Of a stretch of 64,000 nt of DNA, positions 51,626 to 62,072 are shown piece after piece; positions within the stretch are counted from its first letter, which is position 1; every line of letters starts with the position of its first letter. A model generated the notes under the pieces. That model saw only the letters and a list, made by a program, of their open reading frames with translations, was not told the origin of the DNA and ran no database searches. A program made the translations under genes and the position numbers. This DNA comes from Diplonema japonicum. Lineage: Eukaryota; Euglenozoa; Diplonemea; Diplonemida; Diplonemidae. The stretch spans positions 1-64,000 of the forward strand of contig OZ025708.1 in the NCBI GenBank assembly GCA_964019335.1, written 5' to 3'.

Positions 51626-52086
51626 TTTTTTTTTTTTTTTTTTTTTTTTTCAAAATACCAATGCAGGGCCGCCATGGAGAGCAACACCTGAGAAAAGGGA
51701 AAAAAAGGTGAAGGGAAACCATGGGGAAATAGGGAGGGCAATGGACCAGGCTTCTGCAAGCAGGAGGAGCCCTGGTCCCCCACCAACCCGTGCTCTGCTT
51801 TGGGACAGCCGAAGAGGGCTGAATTACATTATTCCCTCAGTCAAGTGAGAGAAAAACGGGGGCCTACCTTCCAGCTGGATGTCCTTCTTTGGCTGGAACC
51901 TCCGGCGGAAAGCCCCCCAGGGAGGTATTGCTCCTATTGAGCGAATCATTGGTGAGTGTGAAAATAAAATAAAAAGGGGAAATGGGAAACAGTGAGAGGA
52001 AGGTGAAGGAAGGGAAAGGAAAGTGGAAAACACAACATTTCACTTTACACACACGCGGGCGATCCCTTAGCGCAGCACGGGGGCCG
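51626..52086 (-). mobile_element. LINE-2 3' UTR fragment, copy 5
   Basis: A-tail (T 51626-51650), 3' UTR and the last few ORF2 codons. It breaks at about 52086 inside CACGGGGGCCG and joins the interior of LINE-8 ORF1. Confidence 0.8.
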
Positions 52087-52526
52087 GCCTCCAGGGGGTC
52101 GGCCACCTTTATCGCCGGCAGGACTTCTGCCGTGGCGCCGTTCACCTTGATGCAGGTGTGGTGGGGGGGGGTGCGTGCGGTGTAGAGGAGGAAGGACGCG
52201 CCTTCCGTCGTCAGGATGACGACCTTCTCGGTCTGCTCTGAGACCGTTGCTGCGAGAATCGCAGCTGCGCCCTTCTCCTCCACTCCCTTCGGCAGCGGAC
52301 CGATGATCCAGTTGCCCTTCCGCACCTCGTCCTTTTTCTCCTTCTTCTTCTCTTCTTCTTCTTCGAATACCAGATTTAACTCTGGCATCGCCGCGGCATC
52401 TTCGTCCACCTGCATCTGCAGGCTGTCCAGTGGGGGCCTCGTGGAGGCGTCCGCGCTGGTCTGCTGATCCATTTTTATAAATTTTTATTAAAATTTATTA
52501 TGTGATAGTGTATCAGACCCCCCACC
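52087..52526 (-). mobile_element. LINE-8 5' fragment, copy 2
   Basis: Leader and first part of ORF1, same as 375-816. The join to LINE-2 at its left lacks an A-tail, so this is a recombination joint. Confidence 0.7.
52089..52472 (-). pseudogene. LINE-8 ORF1 N-terminal fragment
   Basis: About 128 codons, identical in translation to the first part of the ORF at 762, then cut. The frame runs on by chance into the LINE-2 3' UTR. Confidence 0.75.
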
Positions 52527-52531
52527 TTTTT

Positions 52532-52576
52532 GAGGATACAGCACCAGGGCTTCCCACGTGATCACTCACCGCAGTA
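52532..52576 (-). pseudogene. 5S rRNA 3'-terminal fragment
   Basis: The minus strand reads TACTGCGGTGAGTGATCACG... to ...GGTGCTGTATCCTC. It matches the 3' third of eukaryotic 5S rRNA (loop E/helix IV region, then the conserved GGTGCTGTA before the 3' end). It sits between the LINE-3 A-tail and the LINE-8 5' end, with five A residues between it and LINE-8. About 45 nt only, so it is not a gene. Confidence 0.65.
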
Positions 52577-53931
52577 TTTTTTTTTTTTTTTTTTTTCAAA
52601 ATACCAATAGGTGCCACCATGGGGGAGCAACACCTGGGAAGGGGAAAGGTGAAGGGAAGCATGGAAATATTACAGGGAGGGCGAAGACCAGTTCTTCTGC
52701 AATCAGATGGAGCTGTGGACTCCGCCAACCCGTGCACCTGTTTGGAACAGCCGAAGAGGGCTGAATTACTTTAATTCCAAGCCGCGTAGACCTACGTGAC
52801 TCGGACGGGGACCTTGACCCCAGTTCGTCGTTTTTCTCAACTGGGACCTCTGGTGACCGGAACTGGCCCCGGTCGCCCCCTCGAGAGGGATTTGCTCCAT
52901 TGAGCGAAACATGAAAGGGTGAGAGTAAAATCTCTCAAAATCAAAAGGGGAAGCGAGTGTGCGTGTGCGCATGGGGATGATAGGGGAAGCATTTGCTCTC
53001 CCCGCTGCACTCCGGCTGGCGGGGGGAGGGGATGGCCGTACCACACTCGTTCGTGCGAAGATGAGAGGACTCATCTGGGCAACTTCAGAGTAGGCCGGGC
53101 CATCCGTTTTTGACTACAATGTCAGGGCACACGATAACAAGAGGATGTTAATTTTAAAAATTTAAAAGTTTAAAAGGGGACGGGCATACTGGTAAGAGAA
53201 AGGCCAGACGCCGGATGATGATAAAGAAAAGGATGAGAGGGAGTGGAAGAGAGGGGAAGGGAACGTAAGCACTAAAAGAATTGAAATGTTGATCTCACCC
53301 TACTCACTTCAGCGCAACACGGGGGCCGCAGGGCCGGCGTCAAGGGAGACAGCCGGCGGGATGAACGAAGGGGCAGCGGTACCTGCCGTTGCCGCAGACG
53401 GCGACGTGAAGACCCCGGATCTGGCCCAGTCAAGCAAGCCAGAGTCGGCGATGAGGGTGAATACCTGCGTCACGCGTTTTGACAGGCACTCCACCAGCGA
53501 GGGGCGTCCATTGGGAGCGTCGAGCGAACCCCGTCCAACCACAGCGCACCCCCCAACAACGTGCTCCCTGGACATCTTTGCTCCACACGCTGGGCAGCTG
53601 AGCTCAGCCTTCTTCCTGTTCGGTCCAGCCGCCTGCAGGAAGCCGAAGAAGAGAGCGGAGTGCCCTACCCTCAGCCGCGAGATGACCGTCTCCGCTAGCC
53701 TGGGGAGGGACTGGGGGAAGCACGCCGCTCGGAGCCCCGTGGCCCTCGCGTATCTCGGGGCCACCTCCCCGACAATGACCGCAGACCTCTGCTGAATCTG
53801 GCGACGGACCAGGGCCCTGACCGACCTGTAGTCGAGAGAGGGGCGAGTCAGCTCGCGCTTCGTGCCCTCCCCGGCCAGCCTGTCTGCCGCCTCGTTGCCA
53901 GGAACCCCGCAGTGGGACGGCACAAACTGGA
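52577..53931 (-). mobile_element. LINE-3, 5'-truncated copy
   Basis: A-tail (T 52577-52596), 3' UTR and ORF2 end matching 29274-30608. Truncated at 53931; four unmatched bases precede the next tail. Confidence 0.83.
53309..53931 (-). pseudogene. LINE-3 ORF2 C-terminal fragment
   Basis: About 207 codons: last RNase H block (PSHCGVPGNEAADRL) and the CPACG...H...C knuckle. Appears identical in translation to the end of the ORF at 29986. Confidence 0.83.
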
Positions 53932-53935
53932 TAGA

Positions 53936-54499
53936 TTTTTTTTTAATAATAATAATAATAAATATTCCACTACCAGGCGGGAGGATCGAAGGGGAGTAGA
54001 GAAAACCAAAGGGAATGGGACATCACTTCAAACCAAGAGAGGTGTTTGAAAGTGATTCGTGAAAAGCAGTCTCTGTTACTGAGCCATTGGTCGAGGGGTC
54101 CTGGTCCGCTGCTCCCTGTTGTAAATTACTTGGACCCCCTCACCACGCTCTTTTCATAATAAAATAAAACCGATCCCACCCACCAGGCAGCACCTGGGTC
54201 TCGAGGCATTAGCCGCCTCTAGTAACAAGAGACGACCTCCCAGATTTTAAGAACTTTGGAGGAGTTTCAATTGTGAAAAATTAACCAGCTGACTGTGAAA
54301 CTCCACCGTCTGCTGGACTTGTTGGGCTTTCGGGAGCCAATAAATTCAATTCAATTAAGTTTCGTTCTACAGTTTTTTTTTTTTTTTTTATATATATTCT
54401 TCTTTTTTTTTTTTTTTCTTTTTTTTTTTTTTTCTCAAAAATAAAGGAATTCAAATCAAGCTCGATCGTGTACACCGAAGCTTGAATCATCTGTCCTTC
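53936..54499 (-). mobile_element. NC-b copy 4 plus 65-bp scrap
   Basis: (ATT)nA tail 53936-53963, NC-b body to 54372 (with a small deletion near 54008 relative to other copies), T/AT/T tract, scrap 54434-54499. The block continues into LINE-5 in the same order as at 37420-38219. Confidence 0.65.
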
Positions 54500-56706
54500 T
54501 TTTTTTCTTTTTTTTTTTCTTTTTTCTTTCTATATGAAAGGTGAGTGAAAATTTTGAATAACACTGGGGGCGGGGGTCAGGGGCCTGGTAATGGAAAATA
54601 AGGGAAGACACTGGGGAGGGAGGTGAAAAGAAAGGATAGGAGTGAAGCCAGAGTCGAGAGATTGAGTTAGAAACAATTGCTGTCTGAAGTCGTATAACAA
54701 CAGTACAGCTTCAAACTCAGGATAATTTGAGAGAAAAGTATATAAGTAAAGTTTAGTTTATAATATAATTTATAAAGGGGATTATATCTCACGGTCGGTC
54801 ACAACAGGCCCCGCTGTTCCAGGAATTGTACGGTTTTCCCGGCGTCAGTTGACAGTAGGGCCTTGAGCGAAGGAAGGGAGGAACCGAAGATCTGACTTCT
54901 CTGGTCAGCTCTACCATCGTCCTGGCATTCTTTCAGGAGGTGGCTCAGCGTCTGAGGCATCGAACAAAGGTGGCATGTGACCACATCGGCCGGGGGATTG
55001 AGTAGATACCCGCTTATGAGGGGGCTCTTCCCCACTCTCAGCCTCATGATCGCAACTTCTTGTTCCCTGTTTAGCTCTTCAAACTTCTCGAAATTCCCTG
55101 CGAAAAGCTCTCGGTATGTCTCCTTGACACCCGTTTTTTTCCAGAAGAGGAGGTGGCTCGCCAGTACCTTTTTTCTCACCAGTGACTTCACGATGTCTAT
55201 GCTGGTCTTCTGTTCGTGGGCAACTGCCCGGCAGGTCTCCTTCGCCTTCTTGTCCGCCATCTCGTTCCATTTGAATCCGCAGTGACTTGGTACGTACTGT
55301 ATGACCACTTTGTGGCCTCTCTTTACAAGTCCCGCTACCTCGTGCCACAGTTTGTACTCGTCTGCAGAGACAGCGGACAGGTGCCCCTGGCACATCCTCC
55401 TTATTACCGACTGCGAATCAGTGCAAATAAGGACCATCTCTTGGCTCGTGCCCACTCTCTTCGAGAGGTTTGTCGCGAGGTGCAGCCCCAGCTCTATGGC
55501 CCTTTGCTCGCACCTGTAGGATGACGTATAGGATCCACCGCTGACCCCATACGAAGCTTTTCTCTCCCCTCGCAACAGTATCGCAGCAGCTCCTCCGTTC
55601 CTGCCGTCCTTCAATGACCCGTCTGTGAAGATCATGCAGAAGGCTTTTCCGTGCTTCTCGATAAGCCGGTTCAGAGTGTCCTCTGTTGCTTTCCTTCTGA
55701 CTTCACTGGTGTCCGATCTCTTCACATGTATGTCGAGGAAGGGGGCCAGTATCAGTTTACCCTCGAATCTCTGCCAAGGTGTAACTCTGTACTTCTTCTC
55801 AAAGGCATAACCTGAGAATGGTGTTGCCGCTCTCTCTGGGAGCTTGTAGGCCCTGGCTGCTTCCCTTTGTCGATCTGACCATGTTTTCTTCGGGAACAGT
55901 ACCTCGTATCTGGTCAGATCCTTCAGGGGTTGTGTAGCTTGAAAGGCAGCTGTGTTCTCCTTCCTAATGATGGACTCGTACAGCAGTAAACTGTCGTGTT
56001 CGATCAGCGCATCGAGTGTCCACAAGCCAGCCTCGTTTAGTGTAGCGAATGTCTCTGATGTCGCTACACATCCTGTGATCGTTAAAGCTGCCCGGTACTG
56101 CAGCTTCTGGATTCCTTCGTGGTACGTGCCCCTCCCGCCTATCACGAAAGGTCCGTACGCCCCCAGACAGTAACGGAAAACTGGCTGTACGTACGTGAGG
56201 TAGAGTGCCCTCATTACCACTTTCTTGCAACCCCACTTCGTCCCTGCCAGTCTTCTCAGTAGCCTGACTCTGCTTTCCGCCCTTCTCAAGACGTCTGCCG
56301 TATGTGCGGCGAAAAACATGTCTTCCTCAAACGTGACTCCGAGCAGCTTTGTTTTTTCAACTACCCTGAGCTCTTCCCCCCCCGCAAAGGTTGCCGATAT
56401 CTTCCCTTTTAGGGTCCTTTGGGGATATGAGATGCCCGCTACTGGCAAGAACTCTGTCTTGTCTTTTGATATCACCATCGAGTTCCAGGAACACCAAGTC
56501 TCCACGATCCTCAGGACCCTCGACAGCTTCTCGTTCAGTTTCTCAACATCTTTCTCATGAACCACCACCGCGATGTCGTCTGCGTACATCACAGCGTCAA
56601 TTCCCTCCTTTGCGAAAATCGCTGACAGGTCGTCCATATATAATGAGAAGAGGGTCGGAGCCAGGATCGTCCCCTGTGGAACCCCTCCTTTTATCTGCCT
56701 TTGTGA
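54500..56706 (-). mobile_element. LINE-5, 5'-truncated copy
   Basis: T/C tail tract, 3' UTR with the CTTTCTATATGAAAGG block shared with LINE-4, then ORF2. Truncated at 56706 in the RT palm, where the NC-a tail begins. Confidence 0.8.
54799..56706 (-). pseudogene. LINE-5 ORF2 fragment: RT palm onward, RNase H, knuckle
   Basis: About 635 codons, uninterrupted. It begins at KGGVPQGTILAP and carries YADD, the thumb (LLGVTFEEDM), RNase H (FTDGSLKDG, YRCEQRA, CTDSQS, NEMADKKA) and CHLCSMP...HLLKEC. It is a clear sister of LINE-4 ORF2. APE and the RT fingers are missing. Confidence 0.85.
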
Positions 56707-57370
56707 TTTTTTTTTATAATAATAATAATAATAATATTTGTTCCACTGCCAGTGGGGGAGACAAAAGGTGGAGAGAAGATAAAGAGGTTTGAAACATCAA
56801 AAGTCTGTGTTGCACAGGGTGACATAATTGTGCCTGGCAAATCACAGGGTGAAGCAAGACGGTATTCAGTAAGGGGAGTGTGTGTATACTTCCTTTCAGA
56901 TATTCCATTGTTCCATTCTTTCCTGGTCAAAATCTTCTCCTTTTGTATCGCCTATGGCGCAGTCAGTCTGCCTCTTGGCCCCCTTGTACATTCCTTCGAC
57001 TGTCCTGCCCATGGCCACCTTTTTTCCTTTCCCCTGGTAGCGCATCCCCCTCAATAGGAAGGATCGTCTTAAGGATTTCGGGGCGACTCTTGCCTTCGAC
57101 CGGCCCCGAGCCGTCCCCATGCCGGTTTTTGTTTGTCGTTGGGGCTTGAATGGTTTTTCTTTCTTTCTGTTGTTTATTTATATAGTTTTTTTTTCTTTCT
57201 TTTTTATTTTTTTTTTCTTTTTTTTTTTTTTAATTTTTTATTTTTTTTTTCTTTTCAATACACTGTACCGTCTTAAAAGGAGGGAGGGGTTTTTTGGCAG
57301 GGAACGAAAATACACTAGGGGAGGGGAGTGAAGGGAGGATTGTTCGAAGCACTATTTATTCCTTTTTTTC
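56707..57370 (-). mobile_element. NC-a, copy 2
   Basis: The tail here is A9 plus (ATT)n (56707-56735), then the body matches 888-1493. The right end is the CCTTTTTTTC at 57361-57370, the first copy of the LINE-7 target duplication. Confidence 0.65.
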
Positions 57371-59897
57371 GGTCGACCTCGCGATCACGCTAGAAGACCT
57401 GCGAAGAGTGCTGAGTAAGAAGGAGAAACAGGAATGCGCTGGGATTGATGGATGGAGGCTCTGCGAACTCGCCCACTTACCAGATGCCCTGCTAGAGGGA
57501 TTCATCTTCCTATACAACTGGATTGAGGATGAGGGACGATGGCCAAAGGCAGTCCTGACCGCGCTTGTTACGATGATCCCGAAAGGAGAATCCGAAGAGC
57601 CGCTAGATCACAGACCTATTACTGTATCGAGCGCATTCTATCGGCTCTGGGCTGGCGCACGACTACCAGCCATCCTCGAATGGCAAGAGGAGTGGATTAC
57701 TCCGCTCCAATTCGGCTTCAGACCGGAACACAGCACAGATGACCTCCTCGCGAAGGTCTGCACCAGTGTGGAGTTGGCAAAAGTATCTGGCAACCACCTT
57801 TGGGGTCTCTCGGTCGACTTCAAGAAATGCTTTGACTCTGTCCCCCACGCACTCACGTTCGAACTGGTCGATCGGTTAGGCCTAAGCCAGCTCATCCTGA
57901 GACCGATCAAGGCCATCTACTCTGACCTAATCCGCCGCCTACGTTTCCCCGTGGGAGTAGGTGCTCCATTCCGAACCACGAATGGAATACTCCAGGGATG
58001 CCCGATCTCGCCCGTTTTCATCAACGCAATCCTTGCCATCTTCACCAAGAAATGTACGGCAAATCCAAGAAACGCACACCCAGTGTCATATGCAGACGAC
58101 CTTAACTTCACGTCAATTACCTCGGAGGCCGCGGTTCAGCGTTCCGTAAATCTACTAGGCAGCCTTTGCAAGCTCACGGGGATGACCGTACACCCGAAGA
58201 AGACCAGGTCATTTGGAACGAAACCCAAATACCGGGGGAATGTGAAGTTGAACGGAGAGACCTTTGCCACGACCAGTAGTCTGCAAATCTTAGGGGTACA
58301 AATCTACTTCCAGCCGAGCAGGAGGGATAACTCGAGGGTCCACAAAGCCCTGGCCGAAATAGAACGCCTCGCCTCAACTAGGCTATACCACGATCGCAAG
58401 GTACGGATCATCGCAGAGAACATCCTGCCATCCGCCTTCTACGGCATCCTGTTCGACCCGATCCCGGACTCTTGGCTGGAGAAATTGAAGAAGCGGATCA
58501 CTCTTTGCGTCTGGGGTGCCCGCAACCCAATGCGCTCCTCCAGCGCCCTGCTGGGAATTGCCCATAAGGGACACACCCTGGACCCGTACTCTACTGCGAT
58601 CTACAAGGCCATCTCTACTCTGGGACGACTTTGCACACGACATTCGAACAAGTCCCTTTTCATATCATGCTGGGAAGCGTACAGGAGAGCAAGGGATCAA
58701 GGCTCTCCATCATTTCCGATGGGACCATTTGCCAATGCAGACCTATGGCTCCGAGAAATAGGGTCAAGGTGGAAGGACTTCCAGACGAAGATACTACCGC
58801 AAGGCAAACAGCTCCTGAAACACGAGATCAGGACGCTGCTGAAAGCCAAACTACGTGAGGATCTGGCCGAAGAGCGAGACACCTACCAGGGGGTCGAAAC
58901 AGGCATTGACGAGGAGAAAACGAACTTCCTCCACAACGAGGTGACGACCACCAACCCACAGAAAGCAAGGAGGATACTTTGTGCCATTGCGGGCGCGATG
59001 CTTCCCCTACACCCCAGAGCTTACGGCGACATGAACGGCTCACATACGAAATGCCTGGGGTGTGGCACACCATATAACATTGGGAACGGGACCAGCTCCC
59101 TACTACAACATACGATCTGGCAATGCCCAGCGCACGCCGACTGCAGAACGACCAACACTGACCGCATTCGGCTGGTGCAAGACCACGTCAGCTGGCCAAG
59201 CTGCGCCCGACTACACGGCATTATTACCTCTGATATGGACATAAGCCTGACAAGTGTCAAGGAACTACACCTGATGTTTGCGGAAATTGCGGGGAAACTC
59301 GAGAGCCTGCACACCGAGAAGCAGGTCAGATACGACAATCTGCACTTCTGGAAAAGACCATTCCAACCGGGAAACCTATTAGAACCGAAACCCCTCATTT
59401 GGTATCACAAGCACGGGCTGGGGAAGAAGTACTTCCCGGGGCTGATCCCGTTTGTCCTCAAATGGCTGAGTGCCCTGAAATGGGGCAAGGATGGAGGGCA
59501 AGTGTCCAAGGCGGAGCTTGCTGTCGACTTCATAGCAACGGAGAGAATCCACATGGGTGGTGAAGACCTGGCATGCTGGGCTAGGAAAATCGGAAGAATC
59601 CTCAACGTCCTGGACAGGGCACACAGAACAGGAACGGGGAATCACCTGATTCCAGCAGAAACTAAGAAGTCAGTACACTCACTGCGTACCCTGGGGCTCC
59701 ACAGCCATTCCATCATTGGATACTCCACTCGTCCGGTCTTCGCGTCCCCGAAGGCAACCCACCCGATCCTAGAGGAGCAACTGCGAACGCATTGCATCCT
59801 CAACAACTCGCTAGTCGGTTTCACGCCCAAGCTGCTGATGAGATACTACGACGGGCCTAAGGCACTACCACGACAGAAGGGATCAAACACTAGATGA
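57371..59897 (+). pseudogene. LINE-7 ORF2 fragment: RT, knuckle, C-terminal domain
   Basis: About 841 codons, open throughout, 5'-truncated before RT block 1. Motifs: AGIDGW, HRPITVSSAFYRLW, VDFKKCFDSVP, GILQGCPIS, YADD, a CLGC...H...C knuckle, and the terminal domain with LKW...AELAVDF, VHSLRTLG and RPVFASPKATH. It is clearly diverged from the copy at 40710, so it is a different lineage rather than a duplicate. No APE and no RNase H. Confidence 0.85.
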
Positions 59898-59950
59898 GTT
59901 GATTGTCGTTAGGCGATCCTGTCACATACTGCAGGTTCCCTTCAAAGACA
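57371..59950 (+). mobile_element. LINE-7, short copy with 10-bp target duplication
   Basis: Flanked by perfect CCTTTTTTTC at 57361-57370 and 59951-59960. The undisturbed tract is seen at 1494-1504. The left end is inside the RT (5'-truncated). The right end, 53 bp after the stop, has no A-tail. Confidence 0.85.
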
Positions 59951-61062
59951 CCTTTTTTTCTTTTTTCTTTTTTTTTTTTTTTTCTTTTTTCTCTCTCATT
60001 CATTTCATTTCTTTTCTTTTTTCCCTACTCAACACCTTACTTGTCTCGCTCATGAGCCTAATGCTTTTAATAGAGGAAACTCTACCATCCCACGTAAAAT
60101 AAATTTATCTTTCAAAAAATGTTTTATAAAAATGTTTTAAAAATGTCTTAATTTATCTCATGGTCACCCCCTACAGCAAGCCAATCTCTTTCAAGAAAGA
60201 CTCAACTCTAGGGGATTCATCGGTCAGGAGTTCGGTGATGGAGTGCGAACCCAGGTGCCTCGCCCTCTCCACCTCGGTCCCCCTGCACTCACTCAGAAGA
60301 TGCGTGAGGTTTTGCACCTCTCCACAGAAAGTGCATTTCACGTCCACCTCCCTCGCCCCTTCGCGTCTCAGGTATCCCCTGGTGAGCTCGGACTGGCCAG
60401 CACGGAGCCTCATTACCTGTATCTCACCCCTTCTCGAGGCCAGGCCTCTCAAAGAGTGAAATCGGCCTCCAGTACGTTCTCTGTATGCCTTGTCCTTCCC
60501 ACTGTCCTCCCACAGTTCCCTCCACTCTTTGTAGATCATTCTTTTAACGTAGGACTTTGTTGTTCTGTAGTCCGTCAGAGAATAGTGAGTGCCAGCCGTT
60601 GTGTGTTCCTTAGCAGCCTTAGAAGCAGCCTCATCCGCTCTCTCGTTGCCCTCGACACCTACGTGGGCAGGGATGTACTGTATCGTCACCGACAGATTTC
60701 TGTCATTCAGTATCCTGATATGCTGCCAGATGAATACCTCGTCACAATAGGTTGCTGACTGAGGGCCTTTTTGTAGGCTCAGGATCAGTGATTGAGAATC
60801 AGTGAGCAGTATTAAAGGGATGGTCTTTTTCGTCCGGATGACTTTCTTCGTCGCCACTGCCGCACCTCTCAAGCCCAGCAGCAATGCTTTGGTTTCCGCT
60901 CTGAAAGAGCTGCAGTACTCACCTGCAGACCCCTTCACCACTTCCTCTTTCCCCCTCACCCTCATCACTGCTGCCGCTCCCCCTCTCCTGTTGTTGGGCG
61001 AGGAGCCGTCGGTGTAAATCCTCATGGAATCCTTCGGGAGTGCTGCGATCGTCCTCAGCGCC
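59951..61062 (-). mobile_element. LINE-1, 5'-truncated copy
   Basis: T/C tail tract 59951-59992, 3' UTR, and ORF2 end matching 1531-2603. The join with NC-a through the tract is the same as at 1494, apart from the LINE-7 insertion. Truncated at 61062; 8 bp of filler (61063-61070) follow. Confidence 0.83.
60171..61062 (-). pseudogene. LINE-1 ORF2 C-terminal fragment (RNase H, knuckle)
   Basis: About 297 codons, near-identical to the intact ORF2 at 1709: YTDGSSPNN, FRAETKA, LTDSQS, NERADEA, CTFCGE...HLLSEC. Cut just upstream of RNase H. Confidence 0.85.
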
Positions 61063-61070
61063 CAAAACGA

Positions 61071-61795
61071 TTTTTTTTTTTTTTTTTTTTTTTTTCAAAA
61101 TACCAATGCAGGGCCGCCATGGAGAGCAACACCTGAGAAAAGGGGAAAAAAAAAGGTGAAGGGAAACCATGGGGAAATAGGGAGGGCAAAGGACCAGGCT
61201 TCTGCAAGCAGGAGGAGCCCTGGTCCCCCACCAACCCGTGCTCTGCTTTGGGACAGCCGAAGAGGGCTGAATTACATTATTCCCTCAGTCAAGTGAGAGA
61301 AAAACGGGGGCCTACCTTCCAGCTGGATGTCCTTCTTTGGCTGGAACCTCCGGCGGAAAGCCCCCCAGGGAGGTATTGCTCCTATTGAGCGAATCATTGG
61401 TGAGTGTGAAAATAAAAAAGGGGAAATGGGAAACAGTGAGAGGAAGGGGAAGGAAGGGAAAGGAAAGTGGGAAACACAACATTCCATTTTACACACACAC
61501 GCGGGGCGATCCCTTAGCGCAGCACGGGGGCCGCGGGACCGGCGTCAAGAGAGACCGGAGGAGGGGGCGGCACGTTTGAAGGTGCAGTGACGTCTGTAGA
61601 CGCCAGGGATGATGGCGAGGTGAACAGTCCGGAGCGTGACCAGGCGAGCAGGCCAGACTCAACAATGAGGTCGTAGATCTGGGTCACGCGTCTCGACAGG
61701 GAGAACGCTAGGGAGGGAGTACCAGCAGGAGTGTCGATCGCCCCCCTCCCGATCACAGGGCACCCACCGACAACATGCTCCCTGGACATCGGTGC
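61071..61795 (-). mobile_element. LINE-2, 5'-truncated copy 6
   Basis: A-tail (T 61071-61095), 3' UTR, and about 93 codons of the ORF2 end (61514-61795) up to the knuckle Met-Ser-Arg-Glu-His. It breaks at 61795, where orientation changes. Confidence 0.83.
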
Positions 61796-62072
61796 AAAAA
61801 AAGACACAAAAAAAGACACAAAAAAGACCAGAAGGAGGGAGTGCTAAACCCCCCTACCTATGGTGCTGTTTGTTCTCTTCTTGGGCGAAAGGCTCATGAT
61901 ACCTTCACTTTGATTTTTGATTTCTCGAGCTCTGCTTTTCAACTCAGCTTTGTTGATTTTTTCTTCCTTTCCCCATTTTCCTTTTATCCTTTTCAAACCT
62001 TCTCTGATGCTCCCGACCCGGCAGTGGAACAGATATTATTATTATTATTATTATTATTATTTAAAAAAAAAA
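61796..62072 (+). mobile_element. NC-f retroelement 3' fragment on the plus strand
   Basis: Begins with A-rich 12-bp units (AAAAAAAGACAC, about 2.5 times, 61796-61828). It then runs through an unassigned 3' UTR to CGGCAGTGGAACAGAT(ATT)nA10 at 62011-62072. It is the first plus-oriented tail in the window apart from LINE-7, and related to NC-d at 9423. Confidence 0.55.

Noticed and set aside
57294-57370. Met start of the short LINE-7 ORF
   Set aside because: These codons lie in NC-a. The fusion to the LINE-7 frame is accidental across the insertion boundary.
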